The translations under genes and the position numbers were made by a program. A DNA stretch of 64,000 bases from Alviniconcha marisindica. Its lineage: Eukaryota; Mollusca; Gastropoda; Provannidae. The stretch spans positions 1,423,501 through 1,487,500 of the forward strand of contig JABMCL010002049.1 in NCBI GenBank assembly GCA_018857735.1, written 5' to 3'. The notes under the pieces were generated by a model. The model worked only from the letters and a program-made list of their open reading frames with translations, had not been told where the DNA came from and did no database searches. Shown here piece after piece: positions 12,701-24,409 of this stretch. Each line of letters starts with the position of its first letter. The stretch's first letter is position 1.

Positions 12701-14165
12701 TGACTCCCAGTCCTGCGGTAGGTGGGCTGTCACTTGTGTCAGAGGGAGGGGCAGTTCTTGGCTAGGGGTCAGTGACGTGTTGTTCCAGTCCCGGATTGTC
12801 CTGGGGAAAAATCTGTAATTTCGGTAGTCTTTTCTTCAGGTGATTCGTTTGAAGTGAATCTTTTTCCGTCCGATCCTCTTCAGGCTTTGGCTGGTACAGT
12901 GGTAGTTGCTGCAGATCACCACATGCTACTTTTGCTGTACCATTCCCAGCAGTGATCTTTTGTAGCATGGTAATTCTGGCTGCTTTCATCCGGTCTTGCA
13001 GGGTGGGCCATTTGAGCACCACAAACCACATCTCTTTGACATTGGATTTTTCTTGTTTTGGTTTAAAGTGAATTTTCATAAAGCTCTTCATTGTACTGTT
13101 TCAATTGTGTCAATGTTCTTTTTCTTGCATTGATCCCACACTGTACTGGCATATTCAAGGATGAGACGTGCAAGGCTTAGGGTCAAGTAAATGAGTGCCT
13201 TGATCTTAGTTGGGCCAATCTTGATTTTTCTGTGCAAAAACCCTAGTGTTCTGCTGGCTTTACTGCACATATTGTCAGTCCGTCCCATCCTGTATCCTTC
13301 TGGATAATGACCCCCAGGTACTTTGTGGTGTTTACTGTCTCCAACGGGGAGCGGGAATAGCTCAGTGGTTAGAGTGCCTGACTCATGACTGAAAGGTCAT
13401 GAATTCGAGTCCCTGCAGGAGCAGCAGGAGAATTTTCTTCTCCATGGTCAGCTTTCTGTGCTGACTCTTATTTTGGTATCCGTTCCACCCCTGTGTTACT
13501 GCAGTAGCATGTAGAAGATCCCAATCATTCTGTCAAAAGTGCAGATGGCAGGTTACAGCTAAACACACATGCACCTTATGTATGTGGCTTTGCATGAATT
13601 GACATGGTGCATGGTTGTATGGTGTACACAGAATGCACCGAGAAGGCAGCAGTTTCACATGGCACCAGCCATGTCAGTGCTGTAAATACACCACTTCAGT
13701 GGATATTCAAAACCACGCTACAAAAACTAGTCACTCATGTATAATTACATGTGAGCACAGTGAGTCTGCTTGAGAGTGGAGAATAGTGCTATATAAAAAA
13801 AAATGATCAACAGCTGATGTCTGTGGAGGGTGTATGTGTGGGGTATGATTTTGTTGTTGCTGGTCACAGGGAATGGGTGTGTTCACTTTGGGTGTGTTCA
13901 CTCATGCTGTTGGCTCTTCTCTTGCTGAGCAGTGTGTTATCAGCAAACAACTGCCCTGTCAGGCAGGTCATTAATGTAAGTGAGGAACAGACAAGGGTCA
14001 AGCACTGATCCCTGAGGTACTCTTGACTTCATGTCAGTGTATTCAGACTTGGCTTCTACTACTACAACCCTCTGGTAGCGATTCTTCAAGAAGCTAGAAA
14101 TCCAAGCAATGGCCCATCCTCTAATATGTTTCTGAGCATCCCATTTTTGTAGGCTTTATGCTCCA
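12700..14165 (-). mobile_element. Second LINE fragment, split by a SINE
   Basis: Minus-strand frames give RT block 5 (SRVPQGSVLDPCLF, TYINDLP) at about 14000-13950, then FADNTLLSKRRAN at about 13945-13905. After an interruption come TTKYLGVIIQKDTGW (about 13335-13290), NMCSKASRTLGFLHRKI, YASTVWDQCKKKNIDTIETV, WPTLQDRMKAARITM and a DWNN-containing end near 12780. Frameshifts and a changed catalytic dipeptide (FADN where FADD is expected) mark it as inactive. The interval 13343-13803 is a tRNA-derived SINE. Confidence 0.75.
13343..13803 (+). mobile_element. tRNA-derived SINE
   Basis: The head has a pol III A box (tagctcagtggttagagtg) and B box (gaattcgagtccc), as in a tRNA gene. A body of about 380 bp follows, ending in gtgctatataaaaaaaaa. 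The body's 3' part recurs at 45700-45925 (gcaccagcc, gtggatattcaaaa, tagtcactca). It lies within the second LINE. Target-site duplications were not clear. Confidence 0.8.
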
Positions 14166-14213
14166 GTTTTGGGATGGCATGTTTGTATGTTCTGCTTATT
14201 ATGACTATGAGCG

Positions 14214-14288
14214 AAAATCAAAATACTCCAGTAGCCTAACTACAGTACTGCTAGTACTAAAGTCAGGCTACTGGAATATTTTGATTTT
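14214..14288. mobile_element. Small hairpin element (27-bp inverted arms)
   Basis: Arms 14214-14240 and 14262-14288 are reverse complements with two mismatches (aaaatcaaaatactccagta in the left arm). A 21-base loop contains ctgctagtact. Probably a MITE remnant or a microhomology-made hairpin. Confidence 0.75.
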
Positions 14289-14299
14289 CTACTAGTAGT

Positions 14300-15930
14300 A
14301 ACTTGTAGGACAGTGTAACAAATGCCCTTTGGTTTGCTCCTTCCAAGTCCATTGGGAGTGGCCACAATCATATTGATTATTCTGCAGCTGTTATTTGTGT
14401 TTCCATGCCACCAAACTTTGGGCCTTCTTCTGTCAAGAGGTGGACATGGGATCTTTAACATGAACTGTGATCTAAATCGGTAAATGTGTACCACTGTGCA
14501 CATGTGACATAAAGGAAAAAGCAGGCGTGGAACAGTCTGCCAGGGGTCACAAATACACAGCAAAAATGTCATAAAATCCTCTGATGCAGCTGCTCAAACT
14601 CCATGTGTGCAAGAAAAGAAGGAATTTTTATTTTATTTTGAATTGGCATGACGATGAAAGAATCAGAATCACAAATAGAAATAATATCTCTCCCTCTCTC
14701 TCACTAGTTTCAGTCTGTGGCCTCAAGGTGTGTACAATGTAGTCATCTCATTTTTATAACCAAAACATTGCAATTTTGACACCTGCTAGACCATCTTACC
14801 AGATGATGATCTACATGGATACAGTGCTGCCAGAGTGTGCCAGTTTGATTTTTTATGTGAGAATCTACCTTAAGCTGAAGTATGAAGTATGTGACCATGG
14901 CAACTAAACGCTTGCTGTGTTTGTTTGATACCCATCTGTCAATGGGTGAACTGTGAAGATCCTGTCTTGCAGTTTAAGTACAGAATGTAGTGCATAGGCT
15001 GATACCCTCACTGTTTTGGTGATACCTGCAGACTTGTGATCATTGAATACTAAAGAGGCTGTCCAGCGGTCATTATTAAAACTAAAAGTAATGTATTGCT
15101 TTTATGTATAGATCTTTTATGCATGAAGACAGCAAAACAAAGCTCTCTCTCTGTGGCTCCTGGGCATTGCACTGTGCAGGAAGGACTGAGTATGGAGTCA
15201 CAAATTTTATACATGTATACATAACCGTGTAATACTTTTATACATGGCTAAGTGTAATGTTTTGTCTATTTGTTAATGCATTGTGTGAATGAAATGTCAC
15301 CAAGACAAATTCCTGTGTACGTTTTAATGTCACTGGCGAGTAATTACCCTTGGATGCTTGCAAATATTGCATTAATGTTAGCAGTGTTGGCTGTGCCAAA
15401 ACCAAGGTTCAACGTTTAGGATGACGGATGACCTTGAAAACAAAAACTTATGTGGTCACATTTCACACGTGCCAAATATCACAGGCAACATTAAGTTGAT
15501 ATCCATTAAGGATCCCCAGTAGAGAATACAGGTACTGATACCAGCATTCATCAGGCAGGAACATAAAATCTTGTGTAGTGACAGGCTGATTTAACAGGAT
15601 TTTTAATTTTAATTGTTGTTTAACATGTTTAAAGTGTTGTGTTTGGTGGTATCCCCCCCCCCCCCCCCCCCCAAGTCACTGCATTAACTGTATTATGTAA
15701 GGTCTTAAAAAGTTTTGGTGACCTGTGATTTGCTCAAGTGTTGACCCAACAGATTTCAAGAAAAAGACTTTCGCCCCAATCTCTACCAGTACCACTATTT
15801 GCAAAGTCCAGCAGGCAGATATAAACAGAATTAGGTTGAGGTTATGTTGTACGGGGTACATTTGCAACACCTGAATTTCATTATTATATCAGTATATATA
15901 TATATATGTGAACTGGACACTCCGATTCAG
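14300..15930. other. Intergenic, no gene recognised
   Basis: AT-rich sequence with a poly-C tract at 15653-15672 and no conserved frame. Confidence 0.4.
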
Positions 15931-15936
15931 AGTTTG

Positions 15937-16258
15937 TGAGCCGGTTTGGCCTAGCGGTAAGGCGTTAGGCTGGTAAGCAGAAGGACCTCGGTTCGATACC
16001 GCTTCGGCTCTCCTTTCTCTTCAAAAAGGTTGTGGTTTGTGGACACTCTCTTGTGACTTTATCCATCACTTCCTGCTGAAACGTTAAAACGGCTCTCATC
16101 GCTGCCCATCTTAATGCAGAAGTCATTCTGGTGGTGACTGTAGCGATAGGTATATAATCTCCCTCTCCCCCCGCTTCCATACCCCCTTCCCGCCTTCTCC
16201 CCGTCCCTAATAAGCCGTACGGTTTCTGTGGACGTTAAGCACCATGTTTACTTACTTA
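15937..16258 (+). mobile_element. tRNA-derived SINE with (TTAC)n end
   Basis: The head is a tRNA-like structure: the 7-bp acceptor stem gagccgg pairs with tcggctc, A box tagcggtaaggc, T arm cggttcgatacc. A pyrimidine-rich stretch follows, and the 3' end cggtttctgtggacgttaag leads into tttacttacttacc. The same 3' end is present in reverse at 62165-62270. It is not a functional tRNA, because the anticodon arm does not pair and the body continues. Confidence 0.8.
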
Positions 16259-16259
16259 C

Positions 16260-16937
16260 CTCAGTGTTTGGTTTCCAGCTTCAAGTGTGCTACAGTGCTA
16301 GAGTCCTGAGTCCTGAGACTACAGTGCTAGAGTCCTAGAGTCCTGAGAAGTGCAGCACAAACATAGGCAACAGGCCACAGCAGTGTGTTGAGATTTGTGT
16401 GGAGCAGCTTCATGTGCAATACATAAACTAAAGTTGCACCACGTAATGTTACCTAGCTGTGGAAAGGACAGGACCGGCTCTGTTTTTTTGCACTCTGTTG
16501 CAACCGGTCACAGTGCAGACAACTGTCAATCAGCAGTGGCTCACACCATGGCAGGTCGCACGTAGCTCTCTGACCAAGAAATTAAAAATTAGAATACTTC
16601 TCCACGTGCCTTTGTGTAATACTAGTGGTGCAGTTGTTATGGTGATGAGACAGGCCTTGGAATCTTGATAAGTATGAGGTTGTTGGTAAAGGTTAATTTG
16701 CATTGCTGAATGCCTGTATATTTATATATATCTGTATATCTATATAATATATATGTTCATGTGTGAGGGAGTTGTGGTAAGCCACTGGTGTCGTGATATC
16801 TGTGGCAATTTCATGTATTTTACAAGTTAAGATCAGCATATATATATAATATATATATATAAAGCCAAACTGAAAACCTTCCTCTTCTCACAGTATTTCC
16901 ATCCTAACTAATATCAGTACCCAGTTTCTGCTACAGT

Positions 16938-16994
<57 letters not shown>

Positions 16995-17111
16995 TAGTGC
17001 ATTACTTTATGTAAATTGTTTTGTAGGACTATGCTCTACATGTGTATAGAATATCATATTTAGGTTAATATGTATCATGTGAGCACTCGAGGCGATGATA
17101 GTGCATTGATA

Positions 17112-17150
<39 letters not shown>

Positions 17151-18170
17151 TATTATATATATATATGATACCAGAAGAAAATCAGCTGTTAGACATCCTG
17201 GCTTTTATATATATATATATTATATATATACCGGGGAAAAATCAGCAAGCAGCCAGAGATAACAGTTGTTATTTTGTTTGGCTGGTTCTCAAAACAAAAC
17301 AAAACATGCAGCACAGAGAGAGTGCATGTGTGTGTGCGCGCACATGCATGTGTGTGCGTGCATGCGTGTGTGTGTGTGTGTTCTAGACAGGGAAAGAAGC
17401 AGGACAGTTGCTAGTAGAGCTCAAGTAGTATTACAGATGGCCATGTATCTGACCAGTTACAGTAACTGTCTGACCTGTTTTTGTGAACAGTGTTCACCAT
17501 GTTATAGCTGTCACATTGGTTTAATAATCCAAAATCACCAATATCTGAACATAATCTGTCTCTGTCCCCTTGACATAATCAATCTCTATCCACTCCAGCT
17601 TAGGTCTGAAATTATTTCAATTGACTGGTGTGTGTGTGCGTGCATGCCTGAGTGTGCGTGTGTACATGTGTTTGGACTGTTCACATGGTAAGGACTCAAT
17701 CTAGTATACACACCAACGCACTAAGGACTTGCAGCTTTGTGAGGACTTAGACTTGGGTCCTCACAATGTGTGTTTCCATAGCATCATTGTGAGGTCCTGC
17801 ATCCTCTGCCAAAATAAGTCCCCACAAGGTTGGAAACAAAGAAAGTGTGTAAAACAGTTCATAGCCCCAGCTGAACACAGTTTTATTGGGCTGCTTTGGT
17901 TAGACAGGAGATACACACCGCTGACATATATCTGATTGGTGCTCCGTCAACCAATCAGAATTAAGCATGTCTCCTCAAAACATTTGTGGCGAGAAGATCG
18001 ATCACAACAGAACAGTAAACAGGAAACCTAGATTTTGCAATCTGCATCAATGTTGCCAGCGTTGATAAGCCTATTCCTCCAGCCTCAAAAAATTGTGAAA
18101 GCTTTGCATTCACACAGCAAACATCCAGCCTAGCGCATGGAATCTAAAACTGATGATAATGATGTAGAGC
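16260..18170. other. Intergenic with AT and GT microsatellites
   Basis: (GT)n at 16941-16990, AT tracts at 16838-16861, 17108-17165 and 17205-17230, and a GT-rich zone around 17325-17380. A diverged segment at 17235-17520 resembles 30345-30620 (aatcagca, ctggttctcaaaa, gcacagagagag, gttctacacaggg), so an unnamed interspersed repeat is shared with POR intron 5. No coding sequence seen. Confidence 0.5.
16941..16990. repeat. (GT)n microsatellite
   Basis: About 25 uninterrupted GT units. Confidence 0.97.
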
Positions 18171-18171
18171 T

Positions 18172-18335
18172 TCATGTCCTCAGATGCTGGTTGACATATT
18201 AGGGACAAACTGTGACCAATGCCTAAGCATGGTTCAATATTGCCTTACGTCCACAGAAACCGTAAGGCTCATTGGGACAGAAAGCCCAGGACGGCCACCT
18301 CGACTTTAACACAGCTCCTGAACTCTGAATCTAAA
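18172..18335. repeat. Interspersed repeat copy (family also at 11698, 50815, 59312)
   Basis: Shares ttgacatattagggacaa, tttacgtccacagaaacc-like and cagctcctgaact blocks with the copy at 11698-11870. The fragment at 35505-35552 shares its start (cttaatgtcctc). Confidence 0.7.
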
Positions 18336-18825
18336 ACATCAGGTTGGTTGACTTTCAGTCAGCTTTATCTCTGACAATTGGTTGGTGTTGTTGTTGTTGA
18401 TATTTTTTGTTTATGTGCACGCACACACATGAAACCTCAGAAAACAGACTGCAGCAGGCATTGGATTTTGGACTTGGTATTGATACAGATCTTAATTCTT
18501 CCACTAATGGACTGCATGGCTTTTCTACTTATTTGCTGATGTGACCATCAGATGTAGAAATAGCGATCTGCAGAGGGAAGAGTAGATCTGGCATGTGCAG
18601 CCCAAAAATGGACAAATGGAGGTTGAAGCCTCTGTGAGAAGTACACAACCAAACATTATTTATTCAGCTTTGAAGACTTCATTGTCGAAACTGATACTGT
18701 AAATTTATGTAAAACTATATGATGTATGTGCAACATGGCCAGTGGGAAAAAAATGAAAAAGAGAAGCTGTTTTTACTCAGCTTTAGGCAAGCATCACCTC
18801 CCTCCTCATAAACGTTTGGTGTGAC

Positions 18826-19257
18826 CACCATGCCGTTGAGTCATATCAGCTATTTATTATGACAAAGCACAACACGCAAAATTTCAGGGTAAGCCCCTTT
18901 TTTGAGCTACAAAACAACAGCTAAATGGTGAAAATTAAGATGTAGGACACTTATCTGCTTTTGGTTGGTAACCATGCGGTAGAGTCATATCAGCTATTTA
19001 TTATGACAAAGCACAACATGCAAACTTTCAGAGTAAGCCCCTTTTCCGTGCTACAAAACAACAGTTAAATGGTGAAAATTAAGATGTAGGACACTTATCT
19101 GATTTTGGTTGATAACCATGCGGTAGAGTTGTATCAGCTATTTATTATGACAAAGCACAACATGCTAAATTTCAGAGTAAGCCCCTTTTTCGAGCTACAA
19201 AACAGCAGTTAAATGGTGAAAATTAAGATGTAGGGCACTTACTGCTTTTGGTTCATA
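18826..19257. repeat. Three tandem copies of a 145-bp foldback-related repeat
   Basis: Units start at about 18826, 18971 and 19115 with accatgcggtagagtcatat and include tttattatgacaaagcac, gtaagccccttttt, gctacaaaacaacag and taaatggtgaaaattaagat. The same words occur in the arms of the foldback at 63568-63866, so a half-element has been tandemly triplicated. Confidence 0.85.
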
Positions 19258-20200
19258 GCAAAACAGATAACAAAACAGCTCAAGAAGCTCAGTCTTTCAA
19301 GAATTAATATATTCGGCAGCGACTGTTCCTTCATAGGTCCCCAAGGTCTCACCTTCATGTTGTGAGAATGTTAGGGTTTGTTGTCTGTTGACACAAACCA
19401 GCCGAGCTTGCCTGCTCTAATTTATTTTGCTCTTGGCATCTGCTTCTGTCTTTACGAACCTTTCAACTGTATTTCATTCCTCAAATTTTCCCTCAGCCCT
19501 GATTTGATCCCCTGTGGTTGACTGGGCTCAAAACACCAGCGACCTGACTAACACATTCCTTCCTGGCAATTGCATGGAAGACTGACCAATGTGAGTGTGT
19601 GTGGGGCGGGGGGGTGGGGTGGGGGAGGACCTCAATGCATCCACTGGGGGGGACTTGGCTAGTACATTTTCACTCTTTCACAACTGTAGTGGGGCTTGCA
19701 CTTCCTGAAGAGGTAACTGATTTAAATGTAAAGAATGAAAAGATACAGTTTTGTGTCCGCAGAATGCTTTCAGCACCAGTTTCCAGTACAGCGCAGTCCT
19801 CTCAGTGTTGTAAAAGTGTGAAGATTTGCCTGCATTGTCCTCTCTTCAGGTGCAATACAGTGTTTGAAGTTAAGTGTACGGCTTATTTCAGGTGCATCCA
19901 AAGTGGTATTAGTCTTTGAATGTGTTATTCAATTAATAAACATATACAAATGTGCTGCAACCTGACTCTGGATGATACAGTTACATTATACTCACAGTAA
20001 ATTATTAACAATCTGTCAATACAGCATTGCATCCACAGTGACAATTTTGCAAGCTCATCCTTACAATACACACACACAACTGAGTTAGCATTGACTCTTG
20101 TCATTCAGGAACAAAAAACTTTCTGAGGACCTTAGTATAGTGTGTATATATATATATATATTTTATCTGAAACAAGTAAGTTACAGTTCAGGTGTAAATT
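19258..20200. other. Intergenic, no gene recognised
   Basis: Contains a SINE 3'-end remnant at about 19505-19545 (gtggttgactgggctcaaaa). No conserved frame. Confidence 0.4.
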
Positions 20201-20201
20201 T

Positions 20202-20202
<1 letters not shown>

Positions 20203-20260
<58 letters not shown>
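20203..20260. repeat. (CA)n microsatellite
   Basis: Near-pure CA run. A second run follows at 20318-20363. Confidence 0.97.
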
Positions 20261-20315
20261 CTGTAAGAAGCACAATGAGTTGAGCAAATGTTTATGTACA
20301 TGTGCACACATAGTG

Positions 20316-20317
<2 letters not shown>

Positions 20318-20363
<46 letters not shown>
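20318..20363. repeat. (CA)n microsatellite
   Basis: Second CA run, 57 bp after the first. Confidence 0.97.
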
Positions 20364-20366
<3 letters not shown>

Positions 20367-20744
20367 TTGTGTCATGAACTGCACACACCAGTATTCATTA
20401 CAAAACTGAAAGTATGAATTTGAAATGCACTGACACAAGAAACAACACACACACAAGGAAAAAACACACACACAACATATATGCATGTGTATAATCATAC
20501 ACTTAAATGTGACTGTGAAAGGAAAACAGGGTAGAAACATATAATTTTATGCTACATGAAGCTGTGCTGGCGTTCGTAGACCTACTTAGGGATTGCCATG
20601 CTTTGTGACTGAAGCTTTGGGGGGGCGGGGAAAGGGAGCAAAGAAGTACAATTATCAATAGAAGTGGGTCACAGTGTTATCTGGGTGCATGGATCTTTTA
20701 AGGGTGCTCATAAGACGTCACCTTTTTAAAGAAATGGCTTACCC

Positions 20745-20915
20745 TTCTTCTTAAACGCCACTACACTGGGAGTCCAGTCTACAAGATGAATGTAGCTGTC
20801 TTCTCCAGTTCCTCCTTGCTGCCGTAGAGTTTGGTGTGTAACTGGACTGCTGTTGGTCACATGTTGATCTTGAAGACCAGACAGCCGATCATATACTGCA
20901 GAGATGCCTGCTTCT
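20745..20915 (-). pseudogene. Unidentified coding-like fragment with in-frame stops
   Basis: On the minus strand an acceptor-like TCTTGCTGTCTGCAG precedes a stretch with strongly coding-like C/G-ending codons: QASLQYMIGCLVFKINM, one TGA, then QLHTKLYGSKEELEKTATFI and a TAG. Another frame of the same stretch is open for 138 codons and ends at a GTAAGCC donor-like site. I do not recognise the protein. It may be a decayed exon or retrocopy, with the TGA and TAG perhaps arising from CGA and CAG, or a real terminal exon ending at the TGA. No neighbouring exons were found. Confidence 0.3.
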
Positions 20916-20919
20916 GCAG

Positions 20920-22465
20920 ACAGCAAGAACAGCTTACCCAAAGTCAAAAGAAAATGACCCAAAGTCAAAAGGAGGGGTGGGGTGGGAGTGTGGGTGGGTG
21001 GAGAGAGAGATGTACATTGTGATGTACCATAACAGTTCCACTTCCAGTCCTGGTTTTGTCCTGTGGTGACACTTGATATTCTAATGGAATGCTTCATTAA
21101 ATAAAAGAGAGGAAGGATCACGCTCGGTGTAAACATTGTCATGGAATGTTTCGTGTTGAGACAGACCTTTCAGACACCATTTTCTCTGCCTGGCTTGTTA
21201 AAAAGATGCGTTCAAGATGCCTGCAACAAAAAGTGTTTCAGTGCTCCCGTAAACCTAGCGCTTTGGAAGGCTAATCTGTAATGTAAGCACAGTACATTTC
21301 TGTTGTGCTTTAAAAAAACTCAGCCATCTACGTGACTGTCCAGACTGTGGTGTTCTGTGCTCTTCTTGCAGTGTATTAATTCGCCCTGATATAACCATAA
21401 TGGTTGACTGGGCGTAAATTACTGAGTTACTTAATTACTTGCAATGTGTATTGTAATCTTTTGACTGCTCTGGTGCAAGTGGACTCAGCCTTGGTCAGTG
21501 TTTGTGACCCTAGATAATTTTAATGATGGATGGCCCCTATACAGCCTATATCTTTCACTTAATTGTTTCACAGTTAATTGTTTCACAGTTGATTGTTTCG
21601 TGGTGACGAATTTGATGTCAGTGCTCTGTGCTGTCAGGGTCACTCGCCCTCAGTGCACCCGAGTCAGACTAGGCAGCCATTCACTCAAGTGAGGTCGTCT
21701 GAACACTATCAGGACACTGCTGGGTACATATGTACCCTTAACATTTTCAGAGTTTAGCATGGTTGGCTGGATCTGATAGGAAGGTAACTGCAGTTGGGAT
21801 GGGATACCTCTGAGAGTGAAATGAAGCCAAGTGCAGTCAGTGCTGAAATAAGCATCCTGATTTGGATGCACCTATTTCCTGTTGTGGCTGACTCACACTT
21901 TTTGAAGTGCTAGATCGTTCTGGGTATCGTTTGACAGCCTTGAGGATTTGCCCAAGCACCAGGTACTCTTTCGTTCGTTCTGCAAATTGCCAATATTATT
22001 GGGTATTGCCTTATAACACAGTCGTTCTAAGTCCACAGTTGTTACTCGGGTTAAGTCATAGCCTGGCTACATTTTCTGCATCTCAGGCCACTTACCTGCC
22101 TAATAGTAATACCGTCCTTACGTCATAAAGTGACGACACTCCCCAAGTCCACAGTCACTACCCACCTTTAAACATAGTCCGGGTGGACACTGCTGGCTGT
22201 ACTTCCCACATGCTGAGTCACTTACCTGCACAGTAGTGGTAGTAGTTTGGTACCTCAGTACTAATAGTGGTGTAGTACTAGTAGTCTACTACCTTCTTTC
22301 TTACTGTTAAAATATTAGTGTGTTGATTGTAGTGTAGTACCTTCTTTCTTTACTGTTAAAATATTGGTGTGTTGTTTATTCTATTGCTTGCTGTGCACCA
22401 AAAGATATGTTTCCTTGTAAACTTGTACCAGGACAGCAAATATTCTGATTCAGATTCTTTACATC
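20920..22465. other. Intergenic, SINE tail only
   Basis: A SINE 3' end lies at about 21368-21440 (ataaccataatggttgactg then ttacttaattacttg). No gene was recognised elsewhere. Confidence 0.4.
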
Positions 22466-22469
22466 ATAC

Positions 22470-23345
22470 TTCACAGCCTGACTATGATATATATATATTC
22501 TGATTCAGATTCTTTACATCATATTTCACAGCCAGACTATAATATTTTGATTTTGAATCTTTACATCATACTTCACAGCCTGGCTATAATATTTTGATTC
22601 AGATTCTTTACATCATACTTGACAGCCTGGCTATAAATAAGTATAATATTCTGATTCTGATTATTTATATCATACTTCACAGCCTGACTATAAATAAGTA
22701 TAATATTCTGATTCTGATTATTTACATCATACTTCACAGCCTGACTATAAATAAGTATAATATTCTGATTCTGATTCTTTACATCATACTTCACAGCCTG
22801 ACTATAAATAAGTATAATATTCTGATTCTGATTTTTTACATCATACTTCACAGCCTGACTATAAATAAGTATAATATTCTGATTCTTTACATCATACTTC
22901 ACAGCCTGACTATAAATAAGTATAATATTCTGATTCTTTACATCATACTTCACAGCCTGACTATAAATAAGTATAATATTCTGATTCTGATTTTTTACAT
23001 CATACTTCACAGCCTGACTATAAATAAGTATAATATTCTGATTCTTTACATCATACTTCACAGCCTGACTATAAATAAGTATAATATTCTGATTCTTTAC
23101 ATCATACTTCACAGCCTGACTATAAATAAGTATAATATTCTGATTCTGATTTTTTACATCATACTTCACAGCCTGACTATAAATAAGTATAATATTCAGA
23201 TTCTTTACATCATACTTCACAGCCTGACTATAAATAAGTATAATATTCTGATTCCAATTTTTTACATCATACTTCACAGCCTGACTATATAATATTCTGA
23301 TTCTGATTCTTTACATCATACTTCACTGCCTGACATATAATACTC
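22470..23345. repeat. 44-60 bp minisatellite, about 18 copies
   Basis: The unit is catcatacttcacagcctga followed by ctataaataagtataatatt and variable ctgatt repeats. The unit length is often a multiple of three, so both strands stay open for more than 200 codons. The AT-rich repetitive translation (VKYDVKNQN) is not a protein family. Confidence 0.95.
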
Positions 23346-24380
23346 CCAAGTCCTTAGACCCTACTTGCCTTAAAGTACTTAAGTATGATGTGCTTCTGTA
23401 TGATGAGTGAATGGGGGGGGGGGGGGGGGAGCTCAAACTTTATGTTGCACTGCCAAGCGTAGCAGTTGCACAGAGACAGCGTTTTAGTGCTGTGCAGGAC
23501 TTTGAACTTGACTGGCAGCCAGTGGCCTCCTTTTAGCAATGCATAATAATAAGCATGCCAGAGTGAAAGGGTCATTAACCCCTTCACTGCCCCAGCCTGT
23601 CAAATTTTCAGGCTGAAAGATGCGGGGAGGTACCTGGTCCTATAACATCTACTTTCAATGCAATACATTGTGATGGAAGTCCTTTCACATGCCAGTGTGA
23701 AAAAGGAGACAAAAAGGCTTAAGGGTTTCCAATTTTACACATTTTTACACCTTTTTTTTTACCCCCCCACCCCCCACCCAAGTTTAAGACCCCTTTTCCT
23801 GAAACTTTTTCCTTCATGTTTTAATGTGAAGGAACCCATGACAGAAGATCACCCCAGTTTTGAAGATGACATTTGCTTGAGTTTTAGGGTTGTCTTAAAA
23901 GAGGGGGTTTCACTGAGCTGATAGGGTGATAGGGTGTGTGAAAAGTCGGGGGACTGTAGATCAGTGGTGGCAGGGCCCCGAAGTGGAGTGGATCTTGGAT
24001 GTGGCTCAGGCAGGTTGTGCAGTGCTGGAAAGAGTGGCATGGGACTGGGAGCACTTGGTGCCAGTTCCTCTGAGTCTTGTAATTTTGTATGCACTCTGGG
24101 ACAGTAAGAAAAAGAAGATTTATTTTATAGGACTTGGGATGTATGGATTAAATGTCAAGCTTCTTTTTTCTTCTTCTGTGGAGTGACCTTCTTCCTCAGG
24201 TTAAATGCTCAGCCACTTTGTGGGGGGGGGGGGGGGGGGGGCGGAGGGTTAGGGCAGCAGGGACTTGAAGGATTCTAGGGTTGTGGCAGATGCCAGTCCC
24301 CCAGGAAGGTTGCTCCAGTCTATGATCGTCTTTCATTTCAGTGAGTGCGTGTACATGTGTTGTTTGCGTGTTTGTTTGCA
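23346..24380. other. Intergenic / possible POR 5' region
   Basis: Poly-G runs at 23407-23428 and 24220-24241. No second exon or promoter could be identified. Confidence 0.35.
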
Positions 24381-24382
24381 GA
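24371..24382 (+). promoter_or_regulatory. POR: 3' splice site before the first POR coding exon
   Basis: TTTGTTTGCAG followed by AGGCAGTG, 27 bases upstream of the start codon. This implies a separate 5' untranslated exon upstream. Confidence 0.5.
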
Positions 24383-24409
24383 GGCAGTGAGTGCCGAACT
24401 GGGCACGTC

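Noticed and set aside
15937..16012. Functional tRNA gene
   Set aside because: Acceptor and T arms pair but the anticodon arm does not, and the sequence continues into a SINE body with a known tail.
20132..20388. Cys-Val repeat ORFs
   Set aside because: Translations of (CA)n/(GT)n microsatellites.
22573..23292. Open frames of 234 and 232 codons on both strands
   Set aside because: They are translations of a minisatellite whose unit is often a multiple of three; low-complexity peptide, no family, simultaneous on both strands.
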